Origin: CAYRIH01 sp964424375 | GTDB taxonomy: Bacteria; Patescibacteriota; Kazan-3B-28; UBA10110 | DNA length: 64,000 bases | Direction of reading: 5' to 3' | NCBI GenBank assembly: GCA_964424375.1 | Contig: CAYRIH010000002.1 | Coordinates: forward strand, 1-64,000 | In this document: positions 24,407-34,609 of the stretch, piece by piece | Layout: every line of letters begins with the position of its first letter | How positions within the stretch are numbered: the stretch's first letter is position 1 | Notes under the pieces: model-generated | What the model saw: only the letters and a program-made list of their open reading frames with translations | What the model was told of the DNA's origin: nothing | The model's database searches: none | Made by a program: the position numbers and the translations under genes

Positions 24407-24931
24407 ATGCCCAAGACTAAAGCACAAAAAGCAGAGCAAATTAAACAGCTTACGGATAAACTGCAGACTAACCCAACTGTGGTTATAACTGAGTTTACTG
24501 GTTTAACTATGGAAGATTTAACTGATTTTCGAAAAGTAGCACGGGAAAAAGGAGTGACTTTTCAGATTGTTAAAAATACTTTACTCACTAAGGCGGCTGA
24601 AAAAGCTGGGATAAAAGGTCTAGATGTTGATAAAGTAGCTCGTCAGTTAGCCATATCTACTGGTGATGCTGATGAAGCAACTATGTCTAAATTGGTATAT
24701 GAATTTGTAAAAAGTAGTGCCGAAAAAGTAAAAATATACTCAGGTATCTTAGAGAGCAAAATTGTGCCCGTCGAAACTATTATTCAATTAGCTCAATTGC
24801 CTAGCAGGGAAGAGTTATTAACTAGAGTAGTTGGCAGTATCAGTGCTCCAGCTAGAGGGTTTGTTAGAGTGTTAAATGGTCCATTACAAGGATTTTATAA
24901 TATTGTTAAAGCTTTAAGTGAAACTAAATAA
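24407..24931 (+). CDS. rplJ: 50S ribosomal protein L10 (uL10)
   Basis: L10 forms the base of the L7/L12 stalk. At 174 residues it is normal. Family features: [25 protein letters not shown] is the conserved N-terminal stretch, then [17 protein letters not shown], and a C-terminal helix that carries the L7/L12 dimers. The ATG at 24407 ([12 protein letters not shown]) fits the family start; the upstream in-frame extension crosses the leader hairpin and is rejected. rplL follows 44 bases on with a strong AAAGGAG. Confidence 0.96.
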   Translation: MPKTKAQKAEQIKQLTDKLQTNPTVVITEFTGLTMEDLTDFRKVAREKGVTFQIVKNTLLTKAAEKAGIKGLDVDKVARQLAISTGDADEATMSKLVYEFVKSSAEKVKIYSGILESKIVPVETIIQLAQLPSREELLTRVVGSISAPARGFVRVLNGPLQGFYNIVKALSETK

Positions 24932-24975
24932 TCAGAATCAATAAATTAAATAATTTTTTAAAGAAAGGAGCTATA

Positions 24976-26690
<1,715 letters not shown>

Positions 26691-26694
26691 TGTT

Positions 26695-26946
26695 ATGGAC
26701 AAATAGATAGTTTCTGATATGTTGTATCTGGCATGTTTTAGGCTTTGGAAGCTAAAAACATGACTACTTTGACAAAGGAGTAATAAAAATGCGCAGGAAG
26801 CCATTAATTATCTTGCTGTTAGTAATGCTTGGTTTGGCTTTTGTCATAACCATTGCTGGTTGTGGGAAAATCAAAAAGATAATCCAGAGTTCAGGTCCAT
26901 CTGGACCTGGTCAGCATATTGATATTGGGTATGGCTGGGATCAGGG
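26695..26946 (+). repeat. 252-bp repeat, copy 1 (leader plus lipoprotein front)
   Basis: Nearly identical to 28229-28480, colinear with no indels; by eye about 8 differences (about 97%). It spans an upstream region with an imperfect hairpin (about 26733-26763), the Shine-Dalgarno and the first 53 codons of the lipoprotein gene. Similarity drops sharply at the 3' boundary. Confidence 0.9.
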
Positions 26947-27334
26947 TCTTGGACCTGGGTGGCAATCGCGACGATCAGACCTCTGTATTATAGGGGGGAA
27001 TATATATGGGGTTTCACCTGGGGAGATAGATCCTTATATAATTCAGCTTGGTTCAGATACGATTCATTATCGTTACAATCTATCTCCAAGCGAGAAGCAA
27101 ATGAGTGGGCTAGCGGCCTTTGCTACGGATTTTATGGGACTGTCTGAACTTGAAGTCATGAGCACTAGAGGCTATGAAGGAAACTATGAGGAAGGAAGTA
27201 GATTAGGAAGCTCAATAGACAAGTCTGATTATGAGAGGGGTTATATCCTGTTTGAGTTTCAAGTTCCTTTCTCATCAACGGGTCTCTATGTTTTTGAAGG
27301 TATGGAAGACAATTTCCTTATCCTTAGGCAGTGA
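26789..27334 (+). CDS. Mosaic lipoprotein A
   Basis: A 181-residue predicted lipoprotein: basic start MRRKP, hydrophobic core, lipobox TIAGC (Cys near 25), then a Gly/Ser-rich linker (SSGPSGPGQ) and a globular part. The first 53 residues match lipoprotein B (28323-28892) with 2 changes. The remainder matches it only in a skeleton (DPYI, YN-SP-E, DKSD, FE). It should sit outside the membrane, bound by the lipid. AAAGGAG before the ATG supports the start. Function unknown; an XRE regulator gene lies between the two paralogues. Confidence 0.78.
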   Translation: MRRKPLIILLLVMLGLAFVITIAGCGKIKKIIQSSGPSGPGQHIDIGYGWDQGLGPGWQSRRSDLCIIGGNIYGVSPGEIDPYIIQLGSDTIHYRYNLSPSEKQMSGLAAFATDFMGLSELEVMSTRGYEGNYEEGSRLGSSIDKSDYERGYILFEFQVPFSSTGLYVFEGMEDNFLILRQ

Positions 27335-27478
27335 GATAATAAAAAGATTGATTGACTTGCTCGAGGAAGATATTCTTGCTGCTGAATCTATATGAGGAAC
27401 TAGGGTTGGCGCTGATTTTTTAGCACGTCTGTTTATAGGCGTTTGATATAAATGTTAGAGAACCTTTGAAGAATCCTT

Positions 27479-27532
27479 CATGACTACTTTGATAAAGGAA
27501 GTGATGCGATTCATTCTGTTGTTAGTGCTAAT
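27479..27532 (+). pseudogene. Decayed third copy of the lipoprotein front
   Basis: CATGACTACTTTGATAAAGGA matches the repeat's Shine-Dalgarno region with one change. ATGCGATTC with CTGTTGTTAGTGCTAATT (from 27504) resembles the start of the signal peptide, and similarity then stops. The frame runs on out of phase into the XRE gene. It looks like the remnant of another lipoprotein gene. The rest of the gap 27335-27574 shows nothing recognisable. Confidence 0.5.
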
Positions 27533-27574
27533 TATTACGCAGAGGTATGTAATAAATTTAAAAGGAGGTCTTCC

Positions 27575-28075
27575 ATGGGAGACAATGATAATGGGATTGA
27601 TCCTAAAGTGGAAGATGGGGATAAACAGCTTACAGATAAAGAGCTGGAAGAGCTGAGGGTACGGGAGCGCTTTGGTCACATTTTGCTAAGTATTCGCAAA
27701 ATACTAGGGATGAGTATTGAGGAGCTTGCCCGTGCAGCAGAAATGGATGCAGGGTATATTTCTCGACTCGAGAACGGCCATAGAAGTCCACCCTCGGCCA
27801 AGATTCTCCGGCGACTTGCTGATGTACTAAAGGTAAATGTAATGCTCTTTTTCATGGCAGCAGATTATCTAAGAATTGATGAACGAGGTAATTCGGTTAC
27901 TAAAGAGCTTCTTGATCTTCGTGTCGTGGCTGAGGTTACTGGTACTCATCCTGTTGTGGATGTGAATTCAGAGTTTGCTGAGGTTATTGCTTTATTGAAA
28001 GAGGGAATTGAATCTTTAAAAGATATCAAGTTCCTCTTGACGACGGCGGTGCGGGAGAACAAGGAGAAGAATTAA
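27575..28075 (+). CDS. XRE-family transcriptional regulator
   Basis: A 166-residue DNA-binding protein. The Cro/C1-type helix-turn-helix spans about 30-88: IRKILGMSIEELARAAEMDA, GYISRLENGHRSPPSAKILR and ADVLKVNVMLFFMAADYL, the classic five-helix pattern. The acidic N-terminal 25 residues and the C-terminal 60 (EFAEVIALLKEGIESLKDIK, possibly a dimerisation helix) are not assigned. A strong AAAAGGAGGT precedes the ATG. It lies between two mosaic lipoprotein genes and ends in a strong terminator. It may regulate these neighbours, which is inference. Confidence 0.85.
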   Translation: MGDNDNGIDPKVEDGDKQLTDKELEELRVRERFGHILLSIRKILGMSIEELARAAEMDAGYISRLENGHRSPPSAKILRRLADVLKVNVMLFFMAADYLRIDERGNSVTKELLDLRVVAEVTGTHPVVDVNSEFAEVIALLKEGIESLKDIKFLLTTAVRENKEKN

Positions 28076-28090
28076 GTAAAGTTTGGAGGT

Positions 28091-28120
28091 AACCGACCAC
28101 TTCTGTGGTCGGTTTTTTTT
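28091..28120 (+). terminator. Terminator after the XRE gene
   Basis: AACCGACCAC (28091-28100) pairs perfectly with GTGGTCGGTT (28105-28114), loop TTCT, followed by a T8 run. Confidence 0.95.
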
Positions 28121-28228
28121 ATCTTATTTACTGAATAAACTGCATATACTCTAGAGCGTATATAGTAGGGAGTGGTTGTAATTGGAGGGGTTATCTTTAG
28201 TAGTTTTAGTAATGGATTAGTAATAGGA

Positions 28229-28480
28229 ATGGACAAATAAATAGTTTCTGATATGTTGTATCTGGCATGTTTTAGGCTTTGGAAGCTAAAAACATGACTA
28301 CTTTGACAAAGGAGTAATAAAAATGCGCAGGAAGCCATTAGTTATCTTGCTGTTAGTAATGCTTGGTTTGGCTTTTGTCGTAACCATTGCTGGTTGTGGG
28401 AAAATCAAAAAGATAATCCAGAGTTCGGGTCCGTCTGGACCTGGTCAGCATATTGACATTGGATACGGCTGGGATCAGGG
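28229..28480 (+). repeat. 252-bp repeat, copy 2
   Basis: Second copy of the 26695-26946 repeat, offset by exactly 1534 bases. It contains the leader hairpin, AAAGGAG and the first codons of lipoprotein B. Confidence 0.9.
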
Positions 28481-28892
28481 GATAGATGGTGGTTGGCGAG
28501 AAGATTTAGCTACGTCTATCAATTCGGGTCTTGCTTTAGATAAGGCCAATGTAGATCCTTATATAAATCAGATGACAGCCGGTAACAAGATTCTGTATCA
28601 ATATAATTTTTCTCCTGTAGAACAGGAGCAAAAGGGTCTTATCGGTTTGGCAATGAAGTCATCAATCAAAATAATTGAATTAAAATTACCTACGATAGAC
28701 ATCCCGGTTTATGTTTATGATAGGACTATGGGTGTTTTTGCCATACCTATGCTGGGTGTGGTTTGCACAGACAAGTCAGATCTCGATGCAGGGTTAGGTT
28801 ATGCTCGCTTTGAGTACGAGATACCTGATTCTGCCGGCGATTTACTTGTCTTCGTTGCGGAAGATGCATTGGTGCTATCTAGATCTAGATAA
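28323..28892 (+). CDS. Mosaic lipoprotein B
   Basis: A 189-residue predicted lipoprotein, paralogue of lipoprotein A, with the same signal peptide, lipobox TIAGC and linker. After residue 53 it diverges strongly, keeping only scattered matches (DPYINQ, YNFSPVE, DKSDLDAGLGYARFEYE, LVFVAEDALVLSR). The near-identical 5' part points to recent gene conversion or duplication, while the diverged part suggests selection for variety on the cell surface. Function unknown. Terminator at 28914. Confidence 0.78.
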   Translation: MRRKPLVILLLVMLGLAFVVTIAGCGKIKKIIQSSGPSGPGQHIDIGYGWDQGIDGGWREDLATSINSGLALDKANVDPYINQMTAGNKILYQYNFSPVEQEQKGLIGLAMKSSIKIIELKLPTIDIPVYVYDRTMGVFAIPMLGVVCTDKSDLDAGLGYARFEYEIPDSAGDLLVFVAEDALVLSRSR

Positions 28893-28913
28893 CCAAATAG
28901 TAAATTTTAAAAT

Positions 28914-28947
28914 CTCCCAAAGATTTAACATCTGAGGGAGTTTTTTT
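28914..28947 (+). terminator. Terminator after lipoprotein B
   Basis: CTCCC (28914-28918) pairs with GGGAG (28936-28940), with an inner AGAT/ATCT, followed by T7. Confidence 0.75.
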
Positions 28948-29016
28948 AAAAAAGAAAAAGCGATAGTCAGGTTTGTATTAGGGTACTAATTTTTGGCTGT
29001 TAGGAGCAATTTTTTA

Positions 29017-29856
29017 TTAGATGTTGACTATCATAGATGATAGTAAATTAGTTCCACTTATCTGAGCTCCAATTATAGTTGTACCTGATTGAATGGCAGT
29101 AACTATGCCGTTTTGGTTAACGCTAGCCACATTAGGATTAGTAGAAGTCCATTCCAATGATACATTTGATCTGGAAATGATTTTTTTATTTTGATCCTGG
29201 ATTAGAGGAATAGGGGAGAAATATGACCCAATATGCATTTTGTATTGAAAAGGTATGAGATTTAAGGTAGCTGGTGTTTGAGTGAATAAAATAGAGTTTA
29301 TTACATCTAAATAACTGGTTTTATCTAGGCCAGTTGTGTTAATTTCCCAAAGTTGAGAATTAGTATCAAACTTAATTGTCAGATTGTTATTAGCTACAGT
29401 AACCCATCCACCTTTAGTGGTTTGGTAGCTACCTATTTGATAAATAGTATCATTAATAGTTAAAGTGCCAATGGCTGTGATATATAACCTCCAAATACCA
29501 TTGGTAATCCCATTGATAGTTACCTGAGTGGGGGCAGTGGCCATTAAACTAGTTCCGAAGTTAGCTATACTTCTGGGGTTAGTCCAGGTTTCCATAGAAC
29601 TATTAACACCTTTGATGTCATAACCGAAGTTGATTTTTGATTTTCCGTTAAATATAGAAATACCCTGAGCTTCATTGCTAGATAGAGATTCTATGGCTGA
29701 AGTAGTTATATAAGTGTTAGCTTGCTGATCAATGGGAGCTGCTTGGGATTGACTAAAAACAAACACTAAAACTACAGCCACAGCCATTACAGCTAAAAGC
29801 TCTCTTTCTAAAAGATTAAGACATTGTTTTGCTAGGTGATTTAAAGATTTTTTCAT
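29017..29856 (-). CDS. Exported protein with C-terminal Big2-like domain
   Basis: A 279-residue hypothetical protein. MKKSLNHLAKQC is followed by a hydrophobic segment (about 21-38, VMAVAVVLVFVFSQSQA) that can be a signal peptide or anchor. The middle is beta-rich with many Thr/Asn. The last 75 residues resemble a Big2 Ig-like domain (VSLEWTSTNPNVASVNQNGIVTAIQSGTT is the typical pattern). I chose the ATG at 29856, since the longer frame runs back into a GC-rich palindromic repeat at 29872-29909. It is probably a surface or adhesion protein. Confidence 0.72.
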   Translation of the reverse strand: MKKSLNHLAKQCLNLLERELLAVMAVAVVLVFVFSQSQAAPIDQQANTYITTSAIESLSSNEAQGISIFNGKSKINFGYDIKGVNSSMETWTNPRSIANFGTSLMATAPTQVTINGITNGIWRLYITAIGTLTINDTIYQIGSYQTTKGGWVTVANNNLTIKFDTNSQLWEINTTGLDKTSYLDVINSILFTQTPATLNLIPFQYKMHIGSYFSPIPLIQDQNKKIISRSNVSLEWTSTNPNVASVNQNGIVTAIQSGTTIIGAQISGTNLLSSMIVNI

Positions 29857-29871
29857 TTGTTTTTGTTTTTT

Positions 29872-29909
29872 GCCTGCCCGCGGGCTGTGCTCGCGAAGCA
29901 CGGCCAGGG
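29872..29909 (+). repeat. GC-rich palindromic element, copy 3
   Basis: Begins GCCTGCCCGCGG and ends CACGGCCAGGG, with an inner GTGCT/AGCAC stem around CGCGA. Its ends match the two inserts in tRNA-Val (54546-54576 and 54620-54654). It lies 15 bases upstream of the Big2 protein gene start and is strikingly GC-rich in AT-rich surroundings. Confidence 0.75.
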
Positions 29910-29984
29910 AATCTCATGTATAGATAAAGGTCTACCTATTATTTCATTATATCATAAAATTCTATTTTTGTCAAAGGATTTACC

Positions 29985-30542
29985 TTAATCAAGCTGGTGT
30001 TGAGATAGTAAGGTATATATTGGTCCATGGGAAGTGAGTTGGCTGGCCATCAAGTCAATTGATTCAATTTTGTTAGTTATTTGTTCATTATTTAATTTGT
30101 AACAGCTTTGCAGTTGAGTGTTTTGAATATTAGATAAGGGCGATTTGATTCGGGCCAGTGTAATATGTGAAGAAAACGACTTGGCATCTAAATTAGTTAT
30201 AATCTTTTCTAATTCTTGTCTAATGTGAAGCTGTATCTTAGGAAGTTTAGGAGAGTTAACGCCAATCCAAATAATTCTGGGATTTTGAAGATTGGGGAAG
30301 GATCTAACTTGACCAAGGGTAATGTGAAAAGGTTTGTAGAGGGGAGCTATTTTATTGAGAGTATTTTGTATTTCGGGGATAATGTCTTCATCAACATTTC
30401 CTATAAACTGTAAAGTTAGATGCAGATTATCTATTTTTGTTTTTTTAATATCTTTATCATTAGGCAAACAGTTTAAAACTTGCCCAATTTTTAATTTGGT
30501 TTCATTACTAAGATTTAATGCTATAAATAGTCGTTTTTTCAT
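29985..30542 (-). CDS. thpR: RNA 2',3'-cyclic phosphodiesterase (2H family)
   Basis: A 2H phosphoesterase that opens 2',3'-cyclic ends on RNA, and ligates tRNA halves in reverse in vitro. The 185 residues carry both HxTx motifs, HLTLQF (near 42) and HITLAR (near 127), plus the N-terminal RLFIALNLS strand. Length is normal. It is monocistronic on the minus strand, next to the divergent secD. In a genome with an interrupted tRNA gene an RNA-end enzyme is worth noting, though this family is widespread and there is no direct link. Confidence 0.92.
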   Translation of the reverse strand: MKKRLFIALNLSNETKLKIGQVLNCLPNDKDIKKTKIDNLHLTLQFIGNVDEDIIPEIQNTLNKIAPLYKPFHITLGQVRSFPNLQNPRIIWIGVNSPKLPKIQLHIRQELEKIITNLDAKSFSSHITLARIKSPLSNIQNTQLQSCYKLNNEQITNKIESIDLMASQLTSHGPIYTLLSQHQLD

Positions 30543-30633
30543 AGAAGTAGAAAAGATGTTTATGCCATATATATAAAATGTAACAGAAGCACGAATAATT
30601 TATATATGTTAATTAAATAAAAAGACAGTCATA

Positions 30634-30693
30634 ATGAGTTCTAGAAAATTGATTTCACAGATTAAAGCAAAAAAGATGACACAGTATCTGTAA
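30634..30693 (+). other. Possible 19-codon leader ORF before secD
   Basis: ATG at 30634 to TAA at 30693 encodes MSSRKLISQIKAKKMTQYL. It has no Shine-Dalgarno and no known homologue, and lies 48 bases before the secD ATG. It could be a leader peptide or chance. Confidence 0.2.
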
Positions 30694-30740
30694 TAATATA
30701 AGCTAATAAAGTAAAGTATCCCTAAAAATTGTTATTATAG

Positions 30741-32063
30741 ATGATTTTCAAAAAAACCGGTTGGTTATTTTTATTGGTTATAGTCGTATTATTAGCTGCT
30801 CTGATAATCGATGTTCCAGCTTTGGCCAAGTTTGTTGGCTTTAAAGATGGTTGGTCAATACATAAAGGATTGGATCTTCAAGGGGGTGCCCATTTGGTTT
30901 ATCAGACAGATTTAAGCAAAATTGAACCCGGTGAAGAAAATGATGCTGTAACTGGTGTTGTAGATGTAATTAGAAGAAGAATTGATGCGTTGGGAGTAGC
31001 AGAGCCAGTTATTCAAAAAACTCATGATAATTCTCGAGTGATTGTGGAATTGCCAGGCATTCAGAATATTAACGAAGCAATTAATTTAATTGGTGAAACG
31101 GCTCAATTAGAATTTAGAGCTGGAATTAAAGATAAAAGTTTAGACGAGAATAATCAATCTAAATCATATAACTATGAAGATTGGGTAGATATTGGTCTAA
31201 CTGGAGCTTATTTTAAGCGAGCTGAAGTATTTATTGATCAAAGTGGTACTTCTATAGTCCGTCGACCTCAAATATCCATTGAATTTGATTCCGAAGGAGC
31301 TAATATTTTTGCTGAGGCCACTAAAGCTAACATTAAAAAGCCTTTGGCTATATTTTTGGACAAAACTTTGCTGTCAGCTCCAATAGTGCAGGATGAAATT
31401 ACTGATGGTAATGCTATCATCAGTGGAGATTTTACATTAGAATCTGCCAGAAAATTAGCAATCCAGCTCAATGCTGGTGCTTTGCCAGTGCCGATTGCTT
31501 TGATTTCTCAAAGTAATATAGGAGCTACTTTAGGTCAGGAATCTGTGGATAAAAGTATAATAGCTGGTGTATTAGGATTACTGTTAGTGTTGTTGTTTAT
31601 GATAATCTATTATCGCTTGCCTGGGCTTATTGCTGCCGTGGCTTTGATTATGTATACCATCATTACCTTGGCAATTTATATTTATATTCCTGTTACTTTA
31701 ACCTTGGCTGGAATTGCTGGGTTTATTATTTCAATTGGTATGGCTATTGATGCTAACATTCTTATATTTGAACGTATGAAAGAAGAATTAAGAGAGGATA
31801 GAAGTGTTGTGGCGGCAGTGGATGCTGGTTTTACCCGGGCTTGGAATTCAATTAGAGATTCTAATGTAGCCACTATAATTACTTGTATAATTCTTTATTA
31901 TTTTGGCTCAGGGCTGATTCGTGGTTTTGCCTTAACTTTGGGCATAGGTGTAATTGTTAGTATGTTTAGTGCCATTACTATTACACATACCTTATTGCGG
32001 TTGGTGGCTGCTACTGGATTAGCGCACAGATTTAAATTATGGGGAGTACGAAAGACAGGATGA
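30741..32063 (+). CDS. secD: Protein translocase subunit SecD
   Basis: With SecF, SecD uses proton flow to pull exported proteins across the membrane. The 440-residue protein has an N-terminal helix, the P1 periplasmic-type domain starting GLDLQGGAHLVYQ, the DVIRRRIDALGVAEPVIQ and DLP-like segments, and five C-terminal helices with the GMAIDANILIFERMKEELR signature. The stop TGA overlaps the secF ATG (ATGA). secA begins at the end of this window, far from this pair. Confidence 0.96.
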   Translation: MIFKKTGWLFLLVIVVLLAALIIDVPALAKFVGFKDGWSIHKGLDLQGGAHLVYQTDLSKIEPGEENDAVTGVVDVIRRRIDALGVAEPVIQKTHDNSRVIVELPGIQNINEAINLIGETAQLEFRAGIKDKSLDENNQSKSYNYEDWVDIGLTGAYFKRAEVFIDQSGTSIVRRPQISIEFDSEGANIFAEATKANIKKPLAIFLDKTLLSAPIVQDEITDGNAIISGDFTLESARKLAIQLNAGALPVPIALISQSNIGATLGQESVDKSIIAGVLGLLLVLLFMIIYYRLPGLIAAVALIMYTIITLAIYIYIPVTLTLAGIAGFIISIGMAIDANILIFERMKEELREDRSVVAAVDAGFTRAWNSIRDSNVATIITCIILYYFGSGLIRGFALTLGIGVIVSMFSAITITHTLLRLVAATGLAHRFKLWGVRKTG

Positions 32064-32956
32064 ATATACTAGGTGTTCGTAAAATTTGGTTTAGTATATC
32101 TTTATTTGTAATAATTATTGGAATTTTAGCTATGAGTTTCTATGGTTATCGTACTGGTATAGATTTTGCTGGCGGAACTATTTTAGAAATACAGATAGAG
32201 ACTTCAAATGATGATTTAAATCATAAACAATTAATAATTGATAGTTATAAAGAAGTGGTTAGTTTAGATGTAGCCGCAGTGACGGTTGATCATAATCGAT
32301 ATATGGTTCGGAGCAAACAAATTGTTAATGACCAGAAAAATGAAATTATAGCTCATTTATTGCAGTATTTTGATAAAGTAGACGAATTAAGATTTGAAAG
32401 TGTTGATCCTAGTATTGGTTATGATGTAATTCGTAAAGCAATTATCGCTGTCATTCTGGCGGTAGTTGGAATCTTGCTATATATAGCTTATTCTTTTAGG
32501 CGCATGTCAGGATCCCTGAATTCATGGCGGTTTAGTATGGCCGCTATAATAGCCTTAGTCCATGATATGTTAATTCTTCTAGGTTTATATGCTATTATAG
32601 GCAAGTTTTTTGGAGCCGAAATTGATGGTATGTTTATTACGGCTGTGCTTACGCTATTAGGTTTTTCGGTGCACGATACCATTGTGACTTTTGATCGAGT
32701 GCGGGAAAATTTGCGGCGCCGGGCTGGTGAAGATATCGAAACAATCATCAATGATAGTATAGTTGAAACAGTAGTGCGCTCTATTAACACTTCTTTTACA
32801 TTACTTTTGGTGTTAGTGGCAATGTTCTTCTTTGGCGGGAGTACACTTAAGTTCTTTGTCCTAGCTTTGATTATAGGTGTAATAGTGGGGACATATTCTT
32901 CTATATTTATTGCCGCCCCCATGCTTTTATGGGGTAGGCAATCAAAACGTAGCTAA
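32060..32956 (+). CDS. secF: Protein translocase subunit SecF
   Basis: Partner of SecD in the Sec translocon. The 298 residues start MNILGVRKIWFSIS, with a first helix, the GIDFAGGTILEIQ box, a P1-like domain, then five helices with ALVHDMLILLGLYAI, the LTLLGFSVHDTIVTFDRVREN signature and RSINTSFTLLLVL. I chose the ATG at 32060, which overlaps the secD stop, over an earlier in-frame start within secD. Confidence 0.95.
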   Translation: MNILGVRKIWFSISLFVIIIGILAMSFYGYRTGIDFAGGTILEIQIETSNDDLNHKQLIIDSYKEVVSLDVAAVTVDHNRYMVRSKQIVNDQKNEIIAHLLQYFDKVDELRFESVDPSIGYDVIRKAIIAVILAVVGILLYIAYSFRRMSGSLNSWRFSMAAIIALVHDMLILLGLYAIIGKFFGAEIDGMFITAVLTLLGFSVHDTIVTFDRVRENLRRRAGEDIETIINDSIVETVVRSINTSFTLLLVLVAMFFFGGSTLKFFVLALIIGVIVGTYSSIFIAAPMLLWGRQSKRS

Positions 32957-32975
32957 TAGTTTAAATTTGGTTTAA

Positions 32976-34280
32976 ATGTCTGCTAAACAGAAAATTCAAA
33001 TTCCCAGGGGACTAAAAGATGTTCTTCCCGACGAACAAAAGTATTGGTTTTGGCTGGAAAACAATTTTTATAGTGTTGCTTCTACAGCTGGATTTGAGCG
33101 TATAATTTTGCCAACTTTTGAATCAACTAACCTATTTAAACGTAGCGTAGGAGAATTTACAGATATTGTTAGAAAGGAAATGTATGTTATCAAAGATAAA
33201 AGCGGAAAGAGTATGTCATTGCGGCCAGAAGGTACGGCTAGTGTAGTCAGAGCATATATCGAGCATGGCATGCACACCTTGCCTCAGCCAATTAAATTGT
33301 TTTATTGGGGACCAATGTTTAGATATGACCGTCCACAAGCTGGACGTTTTAGAGAATTTTGGCAATTTGGTTTGGAGGTTTTGGGTGATTCAAATCCACT
33401 TGGGGATGCTTTGTTAATTCAAACAGTGGTTAAATATCATTCAAAGCTTGGACTAAAAGATGTAGTGGTTAAAATTAATAGTTTGGGGACTACTAAATCC
33501 CGAACTAAAATGATATCAGCTTTAACTCGTTTTTTGTCTAAACATAAAAAAGATTTATGTGCTAATTGCCAGCGAAGATTAAAAAATAATCCTTTAAGGG
33601 TACTAGATTGTAAGGTTTCTAATTGTCGATCTATAACGGAAGAAACTGGCACGGTTTTGATAGATAATTTAGATGAAGTTTCTAAGAAACGCTTTACTAA
33701 GGTTTTGGAATACTTGGATGATATGCAAATTAATTATGAGTTAGACCCTAGTTTAGTTCGGGGTTTGGATTACTATACTCACACTTTGTTTGAGGTGGTT
33801 GTCAGAGGGCATGAAGATTTAGCTATTGGTGGCGGAGGTAGATATGATGGTTTAGTTAAACAATTGGGTGGGCCGGATGTTTCATGTATTGGATATGCTG
33901 GTGGAGTTGAAAGAACTATTAATGCATTGAAAAAACAGGCAGTTGATGTACCAAATATGGTTCAATCTGATGTGTTTGTTATACAGCTTAGTGCAAAGGC
34001 TAAGATTAAGTCTATAAAAGTTATTGATGATTTGGATCAAGTTGGTCTTCGAGTATCAAGTTCTATGGGCAGTATCCAAGCTCAATTAAGAGAGGCTAAC
34101 AAAATGAATACTCCATTGGCAATTATTATTGGTGAGCAAGAAGTATATGATAAGAATGTAATTTTGAGAGATATGGAAGATCGTTCCCAGGAGATAGTAT
34201 TAGATCGTAATTTAGTTAAAAAGGTTATTAAAAAATTAGAGGAAAAAGGTATAAATGTGAAAATATTGTCTCATGATTGA
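32976..34280 (+). CDS. hisS: Histidyl-tRNA synthetase
   Basis: A class II synthetase charging tRNA-His; 434 residues, normal length. Motif 1 region TFESTNLFKRSVGE, motif 2 MFRYDRPQAGRFREFWQFGLE, the histidine A and B boxes (LVRGLDYYTHTLFEVV, GGGGRYDGLVKQLGG) and motif 3 GYAGGVERTI are all present, followed by the anticodon-binding domain. It is downstream of secDF with a 19-base gap and overlaps the next small gene by 8 bases. Confidence 0.97.
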   Translation: MSAKQKIQIPRGLKDVLPDEQKYWFWLENNFYSVASTAGFERIILPTFESTNLFKRSVGEFTDIVRKEMYVIKDKSGKSMSLRPEGTASVVRAYIEHGMHTLPQPIKLFYWGPMFRYDRPQAGRFREFWQFGLEVLGDSNPLGDALLIQTVVKYHSKLGLKDVVVKINSLGTTKSRTKMISALTRFLSKHKKDLCANCQRRLKNNPLRVLDCKVSNCRSITEETGTVLIDNLDEVSKKRFTKVLEYLDDMQINYELDPSLVRGLDYYTHTLFEVVVRGHEDLAIGGGGRYDGLVKQLGGPDVSCIGYAGGVERTINALKKQAVDVPNMVQSDVFVIQLSAKAKIKSIKVIDDLDQVGLRVSSSMGSIQAQLREANKMNTPLAIIIGEQEVYDKNVILRDMEDRSQEIVLDRNLVKKVIKKLEEKGINVKILSHD

Positions 34281-34587
34281 TGATCGCTGGGGGGAAATTT
34301 TAGACAAAATTCAAGCTACATTCAATGTGGTGGATCATACTAATACTAAAGATGGCGTTGAAGATATAGAAGCTATAATATTTGACGGACCGGTTGGTCG
34401 AATTAAGCTGATTCGGACAACTCGGCCAGTAATTATTGATAAAAAGATAATAGGTGCTCATAGGAAAGGCAAAAGCAAGGCTCAGTATGAGTATATTTAT
34501 TCTGATACCGAGAAAGTGAGTAGAGTAAGTGCATTTAAGGAAGTTGATGGCCAGTGGCAGGATATTGAAGCTGATAATTTTATCTAA
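34273..34587 (+). CDS. Small conserved-looking hypothetical protein
   Basis: A 104-residue soluble protein overlapping the hisS end by 8 bases, so probably translated from the same message. The first half is acidic with VEDIEAIIFDGPVGRIKLIRTTRP and the middle is basic (HRKGKSKAQYEYIY); a beta-rich fold is likely. No catalytic motif or family is recognised. Coupled position and regular composition argue for a real gene. Confidence 0.65.
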   Translation: MIDDRWGEILDKIQATFNVVDHTNTKDGVEDIEAIIFDGPVGRIKLIRTTRPVIIDKKIIGAHRKGKSKAQYEYIYSDTEKVSRVSAFKEVDGQWQDIEADNFI

Positions 34588-34609
34588 TTAAATAATTAAT
34601 CTTACTTGT

